DNA from: an uncultured Burkholderiales bacterium
GTDB taxonomy: Bacteria > Pseudomonadota > Gammaproteobacteria > Burkholderiales > Burkholderiaceae_C
Direction: 5' to 3'
Length of the DNA: 62,833 bases
NCBI GenBank assembly: GCA_903896615.1
Contig: CAITYM010000028.1
Coordinates: 1-62,833, forward strand
Below, in pieces: positions 39,353-47,885 of this stretch. Position 1 is the stretch's first letter. Every line of letters starts with the position of its first letter. The notes beneath the pieces were generated by a model that saw nothing but the letters and a program-made list of their open reading frames with translations, had not been told where the DNA came from and did no database searches. The translations under genes were made by a program, and so were the position numbers.

Positions 39353-40399
39353 CTAAGCTTTCGCGGTTCGCGTTTCTTTTTCAAGTGCAATTTCTCTCTC
39401 GATAATCCGCCTTGAGTGAACTCCCCCAGCATCAATATTTAATTTCATTAATCGACGTTCAGGCCAATGGACTAAGTTACGCTGTTGTTGCTCAAGCATT
39501 TGTAAATCTTCGGAAAATATTCCGCCCTGACCTTTGCGAATTTGTTCAGTGAGGTCTTTATCATCTGCTTTGAATTGTCTAGCCATACCCCAGAAGTACC
39601 ACATTGAGTGCTCATCCTCGGGGGTGATAAAGTCAATCACAGTACTTGAAGCTTTGTCCTTTTGCTCAGCCTCATAGCCCCCCTTACCCGCGACAGCAAC
39701 ACCCACGTCAATCATTACATGTGTTGGCAGTGAAAATTTACATACTTGCCAGCGATCAACTAATCCATCCGCGGGCAATCCCTGAGCAACAAGAGCATTT
39801 TGCCAAAATGGTGGCGCTTTAACGTTCTCCATATGCCGACTTGTGCGAACTGTATGACTATCAAAAGTGGTCTTTACAGGTGCCTCTTCAATCTCAGACT
39901 GACCAATACTTGTTGAGTGCACATAAGTCTCGTGTGTCAAGTCCATGAGATTATCAATCATAAGCAAATAATTGCAATTGATATGATACAAACCACCCCC
40001 ATAGGCCCATTCAGGATTGTCGTACCAATGCATCACAGGTATAAGTGATTCATCAGCCTTTGAAGCTTCACCAGGCCAGACCCAAACGAAACCATATCGA
40101 TCTACAGCAGGGAAACTTTTAACACTGGGAAACTGGTTTGTATTTTGTCCAGTCATATGCGCTGCATGGCCTTTGCAGTCTACTGCTAAACCATGGTATC
40201 CACAAACAATATGATCTCCTCGCTGAAATCCAAGTGAAAGCGGCGCCCCCCGGTGTGGACAAAAGTCTTCTAAAGCTGATATCTTGCCCTCAGCACTTCG
40301 GAAAAAAACAATTCTCTCGCCACAAATTTTTCGACCTAGGGGCTTATCCTGAACTTCGGTGCTCGAAGCAGCAACGTACCAAGTATTTAAGAGAAACAT
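39353..40399 (-). CDS. Rieske non-haem iron oxygenase, VanA-like
   Basis: About 348 residues. N-terminal Rieske [2Fe-2S] domain with CPHRGAPLS and CGYHGLAVD ligand motifs (C-x-H ... C-x2-H), then the catalytic domain with the iron site in DNLMDLTHETYVH (two His plus a distal Asp). The start MFLLNTWYVAA and overall layout resemble vanillate O-demethylase oxygenase VanA and related aromatic demethylases. The partner reductase (VanB) is not nearby. ATG 40399 is chosen on homology; a GTG at 40432 is possible and neither has a good ribosome site. Converges with the GT41 gene, 4 bp apart. Confidence 0.87.
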   Translation of the reverse strand: MFLLNTWYVAASSTEVQDKPLGRKICGERIVFFRSAEGKISALEDFCPHRGAPLSLGFQRGDHIVCGYHGLAVDCKGHAAHMTGQNTNQFPSVKSFPAVDRYGFVWVWPGEASKADESLIPVMHWYDNPEWAYGGGLYHINCNYLLMIDNLMDLTHETYVHSTSIGQSEIEEAPVKTTFDSHTVRTSRHMENVKAPPFWQNALVAQGLPADGLVDRWQVCKFSLPTHVMIDVGVAVAGKGGYEAEQKDKASSTVIDFITPEDEHSMWYFWGMARQFKADDKDLTEQIRKGQGGIFSEDLQMLEQQQRNLVHWPERRLMKLNIDAGGVHSRRIIEREIALEKETRTAKA

Positions 40400-40539
40400 A
40401 GTTGTACCAGTGTTGAACAATAAAATAACCACTATTCTAAACGCCAGAGCAATTAAATATCGATATTACCCACTGAATGATTGGAGATAAGGTTCCAATT
40501 TTCCGGCTCCGAAAATCCAAAAATACCCGGAAATCTTGA

Positions 40540-42090
40540 CTAAATAGGTAAACTAAATGCAGGCATATTTAAGTTAGCCCTCTCTATTAACATCCGCTGC
40601 ACTGCCTCTTTGGCTACTTGGATGTGTTTCTTTCGGTAATTCCAGATTTCATCGCCAGGAGCTAGGGCCATAATCATGGTGGCATTAGCTTCAAAGACCA
40701 AAACTTCACCGTTGGGACTCAGCGCAAAATCAACCCCAGCGTAATCTAAAGCTAAAGTTTGTTGGACAGCGACCAGAGCTTTAATGGCCGAGTCCCCAAG
40801 CGCTTCATGCATGTTTTCTAAAAAGAACTGTTCTTGAGCTCTATTTTCAGACGAGTTTTTCATGGCTGCACTAAAGTAATGAACCTTCCAGTGTTCGGAC
40901 AATGCAAGATGCAAAGGATACATCTCTCCATTAATAAACATGATGCGGTATTTTCTGAAAAATCCTCGCTCATCGCGGCAGTTTAAAAACTCCATTACCA
41001 AAAGTTCCTCACCAGGTAACCCTCTAGCTACTCGCTCTAACTCCTCAGGGCTATCAGCGAATTCAAAATGTTTACCTGTTTGAAAACCTAGGCTGCGAAC
41101 GACAACTGGAAAAGACACCTTTGAATTCAAAACCTTAATAATGGAATCCACGCCTTCCAAAGCACTTCTAGCAACAAAGATAGAGGCAGGCGTTTTAACG
41201 AAGGGCAAATTTTTAAAACGATCTGAATTTGTCTTTCGTCCTGTCAAAAGAACTGCCTCAGGTGTATTCAGTATGCTCAGTGCGGCGCAGCTCGAAGGTT
41301 GGGGAGCAGAGAAAAGTGCAGACTGCTCAGAGTTCGAAATAAGTTGCAGAAATCGATGAGCGGCAAGCAGCGAAGGCTTAGATGAGTCAGCATCCCCTAT
41401 AGCATTTAAAATAAGGTCGTATCTCTTGTTGGACTTTAAATCTTGACGGACTTTGCTCCAATAATCGACGGCTAATGTATCTACCGTAAAATATTTTTGA
41501 TCAACAATTGTCGGCCAAGGGATATCACCCCCTCTTCCCCCAATCAACACGAGTATGGATTTGGTTGAATTAATCAAAGGATAACTAAACTCTCGTAACG
41601 GCTCAAGGCAAAATCCGTTTGCATGATGTATGTCTGCCTTTGTCTGGTCGCCATCTTCAAAATATATGAGTGCAAGCCCTTGATGAGCGTGTGCAAGGTG
41701 TGCAATTATTGAGGGATCCATTTTTAGTTGCTCAGGCATTGCGGCCACCAAAGCCAAAACCTGTTCGTAATGCGACTGTGCTTCTTTAAAGAGTCTCTCT
41801 TGAAAGTATAGGTTGGCTATATTGACATGCGCCAATAGCTCTGTGGGGTAATGCGCTAATGCCTGTAGATAAGCCGTTTTTGCAGCACTGTTATAGCCTG
41901 TATCAGCTAGTAAGACCGCGAAATTAATCAACGCCCCCAGATGTGTTGGATCCTGTTTTATGATTGCTATGAATTGCTCACGGGCACTTTGCAACTCCCC
42001 TTGCATCATCAAGATAGTTGCTTGCTCATACATTGAATCAAGTACAAGCGAGTTTGTTATTGTGTTTGTGTTTGTGTTTTTAATTGACAT
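40540..42090 (-). CDS. TPR-ATP-grasp fusion protein
   Basis: 516 residues. Residues about 20-170 form TPR helices (SAREQFIAIIKQDPTHLGALINFAVLL). A middle region (180-310) contains the pattern SILVLIGGRGGDIPWP and DLILNAIGDAD like the pre-ATP-grasp domain. Residues about 320-500 read as an ATP-grasp ligase: FPVVVRSLGFQTGKHFE, EELLVMEFLNCRD, YRIMFINGEMYPLHLA, and DYAGVDFALSPNGEVLVFEANATM, which resembles the metal-binding D-x-N end of RimK/D-Ala-D-Ala ligase-type enzymes. It probably forms an amide bond between a carboxylate and an amine; substrate unknown. The start codon lies behind a (GCTTAG) repeat; the N-terminus NTNTNT is itself microsatellite-encoded. Confidence 0.8.
   Translation of the reverse strand: MSIKNTNTNTITNSLVLDSMYEQATILMMQGELQSAREQFIAIIKQDPTHLGALINFAVLLADTGYNSAAKTAYLQALAHYPTELLAHVNIANLYFQERLFKEAQSHYEQVLALVAAMPEQLKMDPSIIAHLAHAHQGLALIYFEDGDQTKADIHHANGFCLEPLREFSYPLINSTKSILVLIGGRGGDIPWPTIVDQKYFTVDTLAVDYWSKVRQDLKSNKRYDLILNAIGDADSSKPSLLAAHRFLQLISNSEQSALFSAPQPSSCAALSILNTPEAVLLTGRKTNSDRFKNLPFVKTPASIFVARSALEGVDSIIKVLNSKVSFPVVVRSLGFQTGKHFEFADSPEELERVARGLPGEELLVMEFLNCRDERGFFRKYRIMFINGEMYPLHLALSEHWKVHYFSAAMKNSSENRAQEQFFLENMHEALGDSAIKALVAVQQTLALDYAGVDFALSPNGEVLVFEANATMIMALAPGDEIWNYRKKHIQVAKEAVQRMLIERANLNMPAFSLPI
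42061..42078 (-). repeat. Hexanucleotide repeat (TGTGTT)3 at the start of the TPR-ATP-grasp gene
   Basis: Three tandem 6-bp units on the plus strand, with flanking partial copies, encoding the Asn-Thr alternation at residues 5-10 of the protein. Length change would be in frame. Confidence 0.75.
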
Positions 42091-42110
42091 ATTCAGTGAG
42101 TTAGATCCAA

Positions 42111-42158
42111 GCTTAGGCTTAGGCTTAGGCTTAGGCTTAGGCTAAGGCTTAGGCTTAA
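42111..42158. repeat. (GCTTAG)8 hexanucleotide microsatellite in an intergenic leader
   Basis: Eight tandem 6-bp units: five perfect GCTTAG, one GCTAAG, one perfect, one GCTTAA. It starts 20 bp upstream of the TPR-ATP-grasp start codon (minus strand) and lies in the 117-bp gap after the second GT41 gene. Repeat-number change would alter spacing between any promoter or RNA element and the ribosome site. Confidence 0.95.
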
Positions 42159-42207
42159 ACCCTAAGAATTTTACTCATGAGTGAATTGTAATTTTTATCT
42201 TAACAAT

Positions 42208-44661
42208 TTATTTAACAATTGATTTAAGCAAAATCTCATAATCTTTAACAAACCTCTTCGAATCAAAGAGTACCAATTCTGCATTTGCCTTTCGATTCAA
42301 CAATTCAAATTTGAGATTTTGCAATTTCATTTTATTAAAAGCTAGTTCGCGTATTTTTCCAACATATTCATTTTGATTATTTGTAACTAACTCTGACAAA
42401 CCAGTGTAAGTCAATAAACTCGCTGCCACTCGGCTTGCAAAAGATCTTCCCTTTATCGTGACCACAGGTACTCCGGCCCATAATGAGTCACTCGCGGTTG
42501 TATGTGCGTTGCAGGGAAATGTATCCAAAAATAAGTCAGCATGTGAAATGCGCTCTAAATGCTCCGCTAATGCAAGCTTAGAAGCAAAGACAAGTCTATT
42601 TGAACCGACCCCCTGAGAAATTGCCTGTTCAACAAGATTATTAGTTGCAGACTCATTATCGTCAATCAACCACAAAATACTCGTTGAAAACTCCCTAAGG
42701 ATATCCATCCAACACTTAAATATTTCCGGAGTAATTTTGTATGAACTATTGAAGCAACACAAAATCAAAGCATCCTCAGCAAGCCCATGATCAGCACGAA
42801 TAGTCTGGACATCACTAAATCGCTTGCAGCAATCATTGGCCTGATAGGAGTTTGGCATATAAAGTATGGTCTCGCTCATGTTCTTTCGAGCACAAGCAGG
42901 TACGACTATTTCATCTGCAATACAGTAATCAATAAACTCTGCATTCATGGTACCCGGATACCCTAGATAAGCAACTTGAAACGGTGCAACCCGGGCCTGA
43001 AATATTTGAGTCCTCGCTCCTTCGGTATATCCCTTTAAATCAATTGCAATATCTAGTTGGTGCGAACGAGCAAGTGAAATTAAATCTGAATCAGAAATTG
43101 AGTCAACCTCATACCACCGATCAAATGCTGACTTTATGCGGTGCCTAATGATACTTTTATCATCTACTCCCCACGAATAAGCAAGAATTTCAAAATTATT
43201 CTTATCATGCGACTCAAATAATGAGGCCATCAAGTAAGCTGTGGCATGTTCTTTAAAATCGCAGGAAAAATAACCGATTCGAATTTTCTTGCCTTTGTTA
43301 TCACCAGACTTTATCGGTTGGTATTTAAAGATATTATTTTTATTTTTTTTATTAAAAGTCTCACTCCATTGCCCGCTTGCTAAATATTGCAAATGACTAT
43401 CATCCGTGGCACTTAGTAGGGAAAAGGGGTGCGAGAGTGCCCTGCCTTCATTAACGAACTTAAACAGGAGCTCTTTTAAGGAATTGAAATCAACCCGGAC
43501 TGTTAAACCATCATTACAAATCTGTACTTCGGATTTCCAATCGCACAGGCGCATCCTTAAGTGTAGATACGCTGCTAGCAACTGAGGATAGCTTGAGTCC
43601 TGCAACAATGCAATTTCGAAATAGTATCTTGCTCGCTCGTAATCGAATTGGATCAATGATAATGCGCCTGCATTAAAGAAAAACTGAATACAACCGTCAT
43701 CTAACTGAGTTTTAAGTTGAGGTTCTTGTGTTATCAGTGCGACAAACACTTCTACGCATTGAGTAGCCTTTTCATACTTACCAAGCGCTTGATACGCAAC
43801 AATAACATTATTCAGACTAAGAAGGTGATTAAATTCACACATCAAGGCTAGTTCATAGCTTATTACAGCATCGGACCAATTATCTAGGGCGGAGAGGAAA
43901 TTTGCTTTAAGATAATACGCATTCACATCGCTTGGCGCAAGCTCTATGGCTCTATCATAACTAGCAATCACATTGTGGTGATATTTTTCACTCATTCCTG
44001 CGCTTAGTTTCTCTAGCGCCAATCCTTTGAGGATAAATAGTGAAGATTCGTTGGGAAAGCATAAAACTCCCTCATTTAAAATGTCTAGTGCTTTCTCAAA
44101 CTCGTTTAGTTGAAGATGGATTCGCGATAAATTAAGGTAAGAATCAAGTGTGGATTCAGCGCTATGCAACTCGTTAGCGTGGATGAGTGCGATATCAAAT
44201 CTCTTTGCCCCCATTTCTAATTGGCAGAGTTGCTTGAAGCAAGTTTTTATTGAACCCTGCACTTCATCACTTTTTTTAGCCCTGTCTTGCTGTCTTAAGA
44301 CTCGAACTGCCCGGGTATAAAGAAGAATGGCTTGATCATGTGCCCCTTCATTTTTCTCGCACATAGCCATACTCATCAATGCATTTGTATCGTTGGGATC
44401 TAGCTCATGAACTCGTTTAAAACGTTCTAAAGCTCCCTTGATATCACCAAGTTGTCCCTCCAACAACCCAAGCAGCATTAAGACCTTCGAGCTCTCACCG
44501 TATGTATTCAATATTTGAAGATACTTAACACGAGCACCAACAAGATCCTCTTGTTGAATCAAATCCGCAGCATCTGCAAGCAGCGCTTCGTGACTCGCAG
44601 TGCAATTAGCAAGATTGGCGTTAGGTCGGGACTGATTCATAAAATTTGAATCATTTACCAT
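42208..44661 (-). CDS. TPR-GT41 glycosyltransferase, copy 2
   Basis: About 817 residues. TPR units fill the first 390 residues (GDIKGALERFKRVHELDPNDTNALMSMA is one in two pieces). The GT41 domain begins near residue 458: FSCDFKEHATAYL, DLKGYTEGAR, VAYLGYPGTMN, MPNSYQANDCC, CCFNSSYKITPEIF and ADLFLDTFPCNAHTTASDSLWAG. It is closest in motif pattern to copy 1. Start is uncertain: ATG at 44661 is used, the frame extends to TTG 44697 and an ATG also lies at 44640. The gene runs just after the EamA gene, overlapping it if the longest start is used. Confidence 0.9.
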   Translation of the reverse strand: MVNDSNFMNQSRPNANLANCTASHEALLADAADLIQQEDLVGARVKYLQILNTYGESSKVLMLLGLLEGQLGDIKGALERFKRVHELDPNDTNALMSMAMCEKNEGAHDQAILLYTRAVRVLRQQDRAKKSDEVQGSIKTCFKQLCQLEMGAKRFDIALIHANELHSAESTLDSYLNLSRIHLQLNEFEKALDILNEGVLCFPNESSLFILKGLALEKLSAGMSEKYHHNVIASYDRAIELAPSDVNAYYLKANFLSALDNWSDAVISYELALMCEFNHLLSLNNVIVAYQALGKYEKATQCVEVFVALITQEPQLKTQLDDGCIQFFFNAGALSLIQFDYERARYYFEIALLQDSSYPQLLAAYLHLRMRLCDWKSEVQICNDGLTVRVDFNSLKELLFKFVNEGRALSHPFSLLSATDDSHLQYLASGQWSETFNKKNKNNIFKYQPIKSGDNKGKKIRIGYFSCDFKEHATAYLMASLFESHDKNNFEILAYSWGVDDKSIIRHRIKSAFDRWYEVDSISDSDLISLARSHQLDIAIDLKGYTEGARTQIFQARVAPFQVAYLGYPGTMNAEFIDYCIADEIVVPACARKNMSETILYMPNSYQANDCCKRFSDVQTIRADHGLAEDALILCCFNSSYKITPEIFKCWMDILREFSTSILWLIDDNESATNNLVEQAISQGVGSNRLVFASKLALAEHLERISHADLFLDTFPCNAHTTASDSLWAGVPVVTIKGRSFASRVAASLLTYTGLSELVTNNQNEYVGKIRELAFNKMKLQNLKFELLNRKANAELVLFDSKRFVKDYEILLKSIVK

Positions 44662-44677
44662 TGGAACATTGCATTGT

Positions 44678-45634
44678 TTATTCGTTTCTTTTTGCAAAGG
44701 AGCTCAGAACTTTCGCTCCAAATGTATTTAAAAGCATTGCTGCAATGACAAGTGTTGCGGCTCCAATCTTCCACAAGGGCAATGACTCGTCTAACAAAAT
44801 CGCTGAAGCTCCCATACCAAAAACAGGAACCAGCAAAGCAAATGGGGCAACGCTGACTGCAGTGTAACGAGCTAGTAACCATCCCCAAATTCCATAACCA
44901 AAAATCGTATTCGCCCAAGATTGCCAAAGCACAGCAAACCAAGTTTGCCAGGTGAGCGAGACCAACTGTGAAGCAAAACTTTGCACACCTTCAAAATAAA
45001 GTGACATACAAAGTAACACAGGCACAGAAAAGACTGTAGACCACACTACATAGCTAACCATATTTACACCAATTGCATTTTTGGAAAAAATATTTCCAGT
45101 AGCCCACCCGAGGGCTGCAATGACGGTCAGCGAAAGCCCCATTAAACTAGATTGCGCATCCGCATGCAGACCAATAACCATGAGTCCCAATACAGCCAAG
45201 ACTAAAGCAAAAAATTGATAGGCTCTCAAACGCTCAGAATTCAAATAAACCGAGAGTCCAATAGTAAATATAACCTGTGTCTGCACCACTAGTGAAGCTA
45301 AGCCTGGGGTGATATGCCCATTAACTGCAATATATAAGCAACCAAATTGAACAACTCCAATCGATAACCCGTAGCCCATTAAGTTTTTCCAGCCTACCTT
45401 GGGCCTCGATACAAAAAAAACCGCCGGCATTAAAGTGAAGAAAAACCGTAAAGCAGCCAACATCAAAGGAGGCATGATGTTGACAGTATTTTTCATAATA
45501 ACGAAGTTGGTCCCCCAAATACCGACAGTGCAAAGAATGAGTAATGTATGGGTAAAGCTAAGGGATGACTTTAATTTGGACGGGGATGGAAGTTCCATAG
45601 AATTTAGATGATGCGCAGTAGGCTCTTTAGTCAC
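44678..45634 (-). CDS. EamA family (DMT) transporter
   Basis: 318 residues with ten membrane helices in two EamA repeats (helix 1 LLILCTVGIWGTNFVIMK; second repeat ALGWATGNIFSK). Drug/metabolite transporter superfamily; typical members export amino acids or metabolites, and related proteins carry nucleotide sugars. The start is GTG at 45634, with an ATG 12 codons later as alternative. Followed closely by the GT41 gene in the same direction, so probably cotranscribed. Confidence 0.88.
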   Translation of the reverse strand: MTKEPTAHHLNSMELPSPSKLKSSLSFTHTLLILCTVGIWGTNFVIMKNTVNIMPPLMLAALRFFFTLMPAVFFVSRPKVGWKNLMGYGLSIGVVQFGCLYIAVNGHITPGLASLVVQTQVIFTIGLSVYLNSERLRAYQFFALVLAVLGLMVIGLHADAQSSLMGLSLTVIAALGWATGNIFSKNAIGVNMVSYVVWSTVFSVPVLLCMSLYFEGVQSFASQLVSLTWQTWFAVLWQSWANTIFGYGIWGWLLARYTAVSVAPFALLVPVFGMGASAILLDESLPLWKIGAATLVIAAMLLNTFGAKVLSSFAKRNE

Positions 45635-45645
45635 TTGAATGCCTG

Positions 45646-47310
45646 TTAAATAATGTGACCGAAGTGGGAATTAAGATCCTTGGAAATACGGTCTAAAACA
45701 CTCTTCCAATCTGAAATACCATTTTGTCGATACAACTTAAAACTAGGATACCAAGGGGAGTCTGTCCTGTCCATCAACCAACGCCAGTCAGGTGCAAACG
45801 GCAACATCAACCAAGTCGGAGTTCCCATCGCACCGGATAAATGAGCCACACTGGTATCTACTGTAATTACTAAGTCGACTAGTTCACACAAAGCAGCGGT
45901 ATCCTCAAAATCTTCAATCGATTGTGATGAATCAATCCAACCCGGAATTTGCATAAGAAATTCCCGCTCACCCACTCGAAACTCATTTTGCAAGCATACC
46001 AATTCAAAATCTTGAACGAATCGGTTCAGATAGGGTAGAAGTATTTGCAAAGGAAGACTTCTAAAGAGATCATTGTGGTGATGGATGTTTCCACTCCAAA
46101 CGATTCCAATTCGAGGCTTACGCTTTATCCCCAGTTTGTTGCTCCATTTTTCCCGTTTGAGCTCATTTGCTTTTAGGTAGCTTTTCTTAGCAGGTATGTC
46201 ACCAAGCCTATTACGCAGTGCATAGGGCAAACTAATCAAGGGACAGTGGTAGTCAAAACTACCAATGGGATCTCCCTGCTTGATAAGTGAGTCAGGACTG
46301 ATAATTTGTCTCATCAAGCTAAACACACTGGCTTGAACCTCAAAGCGCACCTGCGCCCCGGTCTCAACCAAGTAGGGTATGTATCGACAAAATTGCAGGG
46401 TATCTCCAATTCCTTGCTCACAATGAACAAGAATGGTTTTACCTATCAAATTATTATTCCTTAAGTAATCTGTTGAGTGTTCAATTTCATCTAAGCCCTG
46501 CCCAGTCCACTGTGGTTGTGGAAAATTGCGTTGAGCGGAAGTAAATTCCTTCATTTTCCAGCGCCATTCATGCTCCTCCCAACCCTCCTTGTAGTTGCCC
46601 TTCAAAAGCAAGGCAAGTGATTTATTACTATGAGCTGGAGCATAGTCAGGCCATATCGCAATTGTTTGGTTAAAACTTTGTAGAGCGTCATCTACTCTGT
46701 TTAAAAATTGGAGCATCAAACCGCGGTTGTTATGTGCCTCTGCGTAATCTACTTTGGCATAAATGGTTCGGTCGTAATATGTCAGTGAATTATCCCAAAG
46801 GTGCAACGCTTTATAAATCTCTGCAAGGTTATAAAGTGCCTCTGGATAATCGGGCTGATAGGTGAGAGCGCAGGCATAACTTTTTAAAGCCTGCTCTAAT
46901 TGCCCTAAATCTTTGAATGCATTTCCTCGGTTGTTATAAGCTGCAAATAATTGATTGTCTAGTGCTATTGCTTTATCATAACTGGCTATGGCTTCTGGGT
47001 AGCGCTTTAGATCTTGGAGCACCAAACCCATGTTACTGTGTACCGGTGCAAATCGCGGATTTATAGAGATTACTTTTCTGAATAATTTCAATGCCTCCTC
47101 GTAATTTTTATTCTGATACTCAAAAATCCCAAGAATGTGCCAACAATCAAAATTTCCAGGCTGTAATTTGACGACCTCTTGGTATAGGGATTTAGCTTTT
47201 TCGTTATCCCCTTTGTTTTGAAAATCTACAGCTTGTGTCAGTAATGTTGTCAAGCGCGTGATGAGTGCCTTGTTGAGCTTAGGTTGTGGGGCTTGAAAAG
47301 GTGGACGCAT
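45646..47310 (-). CDS. TPR protein with GT9-like glycosyltransferase domain, copy 1
   Basis: 554 residues. About seven TPR units (10-260; for example GLVLQDLKRYPEAIASYDKAI) are followed by a domain (about 280-550) with the ADP-heptose transferase-like (GT9, GT-B) fold pattern: VHCEQGIGDTLQFCRYIPYL, RIGIVWSGN, DTSVAHLSGAMGTPTWLMLP and APDWRWLMDR. TPR-GT9 proteins occur in many proteobacteria beside protein-modification loci, but acceptor and donor are unknown. It precedes the EamA gene by 11 bp on the same strand. Confidence 0.85.
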   Translation of the reverse strand: MRPPFQAPQPKLNKALITRLTTLLTQAVDFQNKGDNEKAKSLYQEVVKLQPGNFDCWHILGIFEYQNKNYEEALKLFRKVISINPRFAPVHSNMGLVLQDLKRYPEAIASYDKAIALDNQLFAAYNNRGNAFKDLGQLEQALKSYACALTYQPDYPEALYNLAEIYKALHLWDNSLTYYDRTIYAKVDYAEAHNNRGLMLQFLNRVDDALQSFNQTIAIWPDYAPAHSNKSLALLLKGNYKEGWEEHEWRWKMKEFTSAQRNFPQPQWTGQGLDEIEHSTDYLRNNNLIGKTILVHCEQGIGDTLQFCRYIPYLVETGAQVRFEVQASVFSLMRQIISPDSLIKQGDPIGSFDYHCPLISLPYALRNRLGDIPAKKSYLKANELKREKWSNKLGIKRKPRIGIVWSGNIHHHNDLFRSLPLQILLPYLNRFVQDFELVCLQNEFRVGEREFLMQIPGWIDSSQSIEDFEDTAALCELVDLVITVDTSVAHLSGAMGTPTWLMLPFAPDWRWLMDRTDSPWYPSFKLYRQNGISDWKSVLDRISKDLNSHFGHII

Positions 47311-47341
47311 TAATGCTTTAAAAGTTTAATTTAAGGGAAAA

Positions 47342-47725
47342 TTAAATCTTAGGATGATTTTTTCTTTTTGAGATAAACGTTAATCGCAAACCTAAAATCT
47401 GATCTTGCCAGAGTATGCCCGTCAATAAACCCGTTACAAAAACCTCTGCGTCGTTGATCAAGCCTTGCAGTGGAGATAGGCTAACTGGGTCTGGAGTTAG
47501 GAAGATAAAAAACTCAAGCAATAAAAGTGTTCCGGTGAATATGTACCTCAAAAGCTTAATGCGCAGAAAAAAAGCCTCAGGGGTCTGAAAAAATATCTGT
47601 CCCAACTTAAACAGTGACGCAACATTGATCAACAAAGTCACCTCCAAAGACAAAGACATGGAGAATGGGGCTGTAGAAAAATATAAAATAGCCAACAGTG
47701 CTTGTAAAACCATCAAGAAAATCAT
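47342..47725 (-). CDS. Small membrane protein of unknown function
   Basis: 127 residues with three to four hydrophobic stretches (start MIFLMVLQALLAILYF; LLRYIFTGTLLLLEFFIFL; then GLLTGILWQ) and a basic C-terminus. CGGAT lies just upstream of the ATG as a modest ribosome site. Family not recognised. It sits 31 bp upstream of the TPR-GT9 gene in the same direction and diverges from the third GT41 gene, so it probably belongs to the operon. Confidence 0.6.
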   Translation of the reverse strand: MIFLMVLQALLAILYFSTAPFSMSLSLEVTLLINVASLFKLGQIFFQTPEAFFLRIKLLRYIFTGTLLLLEFFIFLTPDPVSLSPLQGLINDAEVFVTGLLTGILWQDQILGLRLTFISKRKNHPKI

Positions 47726-47885
47726 GATTAATCCGGAACTTTTGGGCTTAAAGGTTAATTTTAACTGTTTAAAGCCGATCTATTTCAGGGGATTTATGGC
47801 AACGAATTGCCCGGTCCATGCTGAAATCGCGTGATTTGCAGCAATTTACCCAATAAACTTTGAATTAACCCAAGAACTGATCAAT

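Noticed and set aside
42111-42158. Telomere-like TTAGGC repeat as sign of eukaryotic contamination
   Set aside because: Only eight units with variants, flanked on both sides by bacterial genes in operon-like order.
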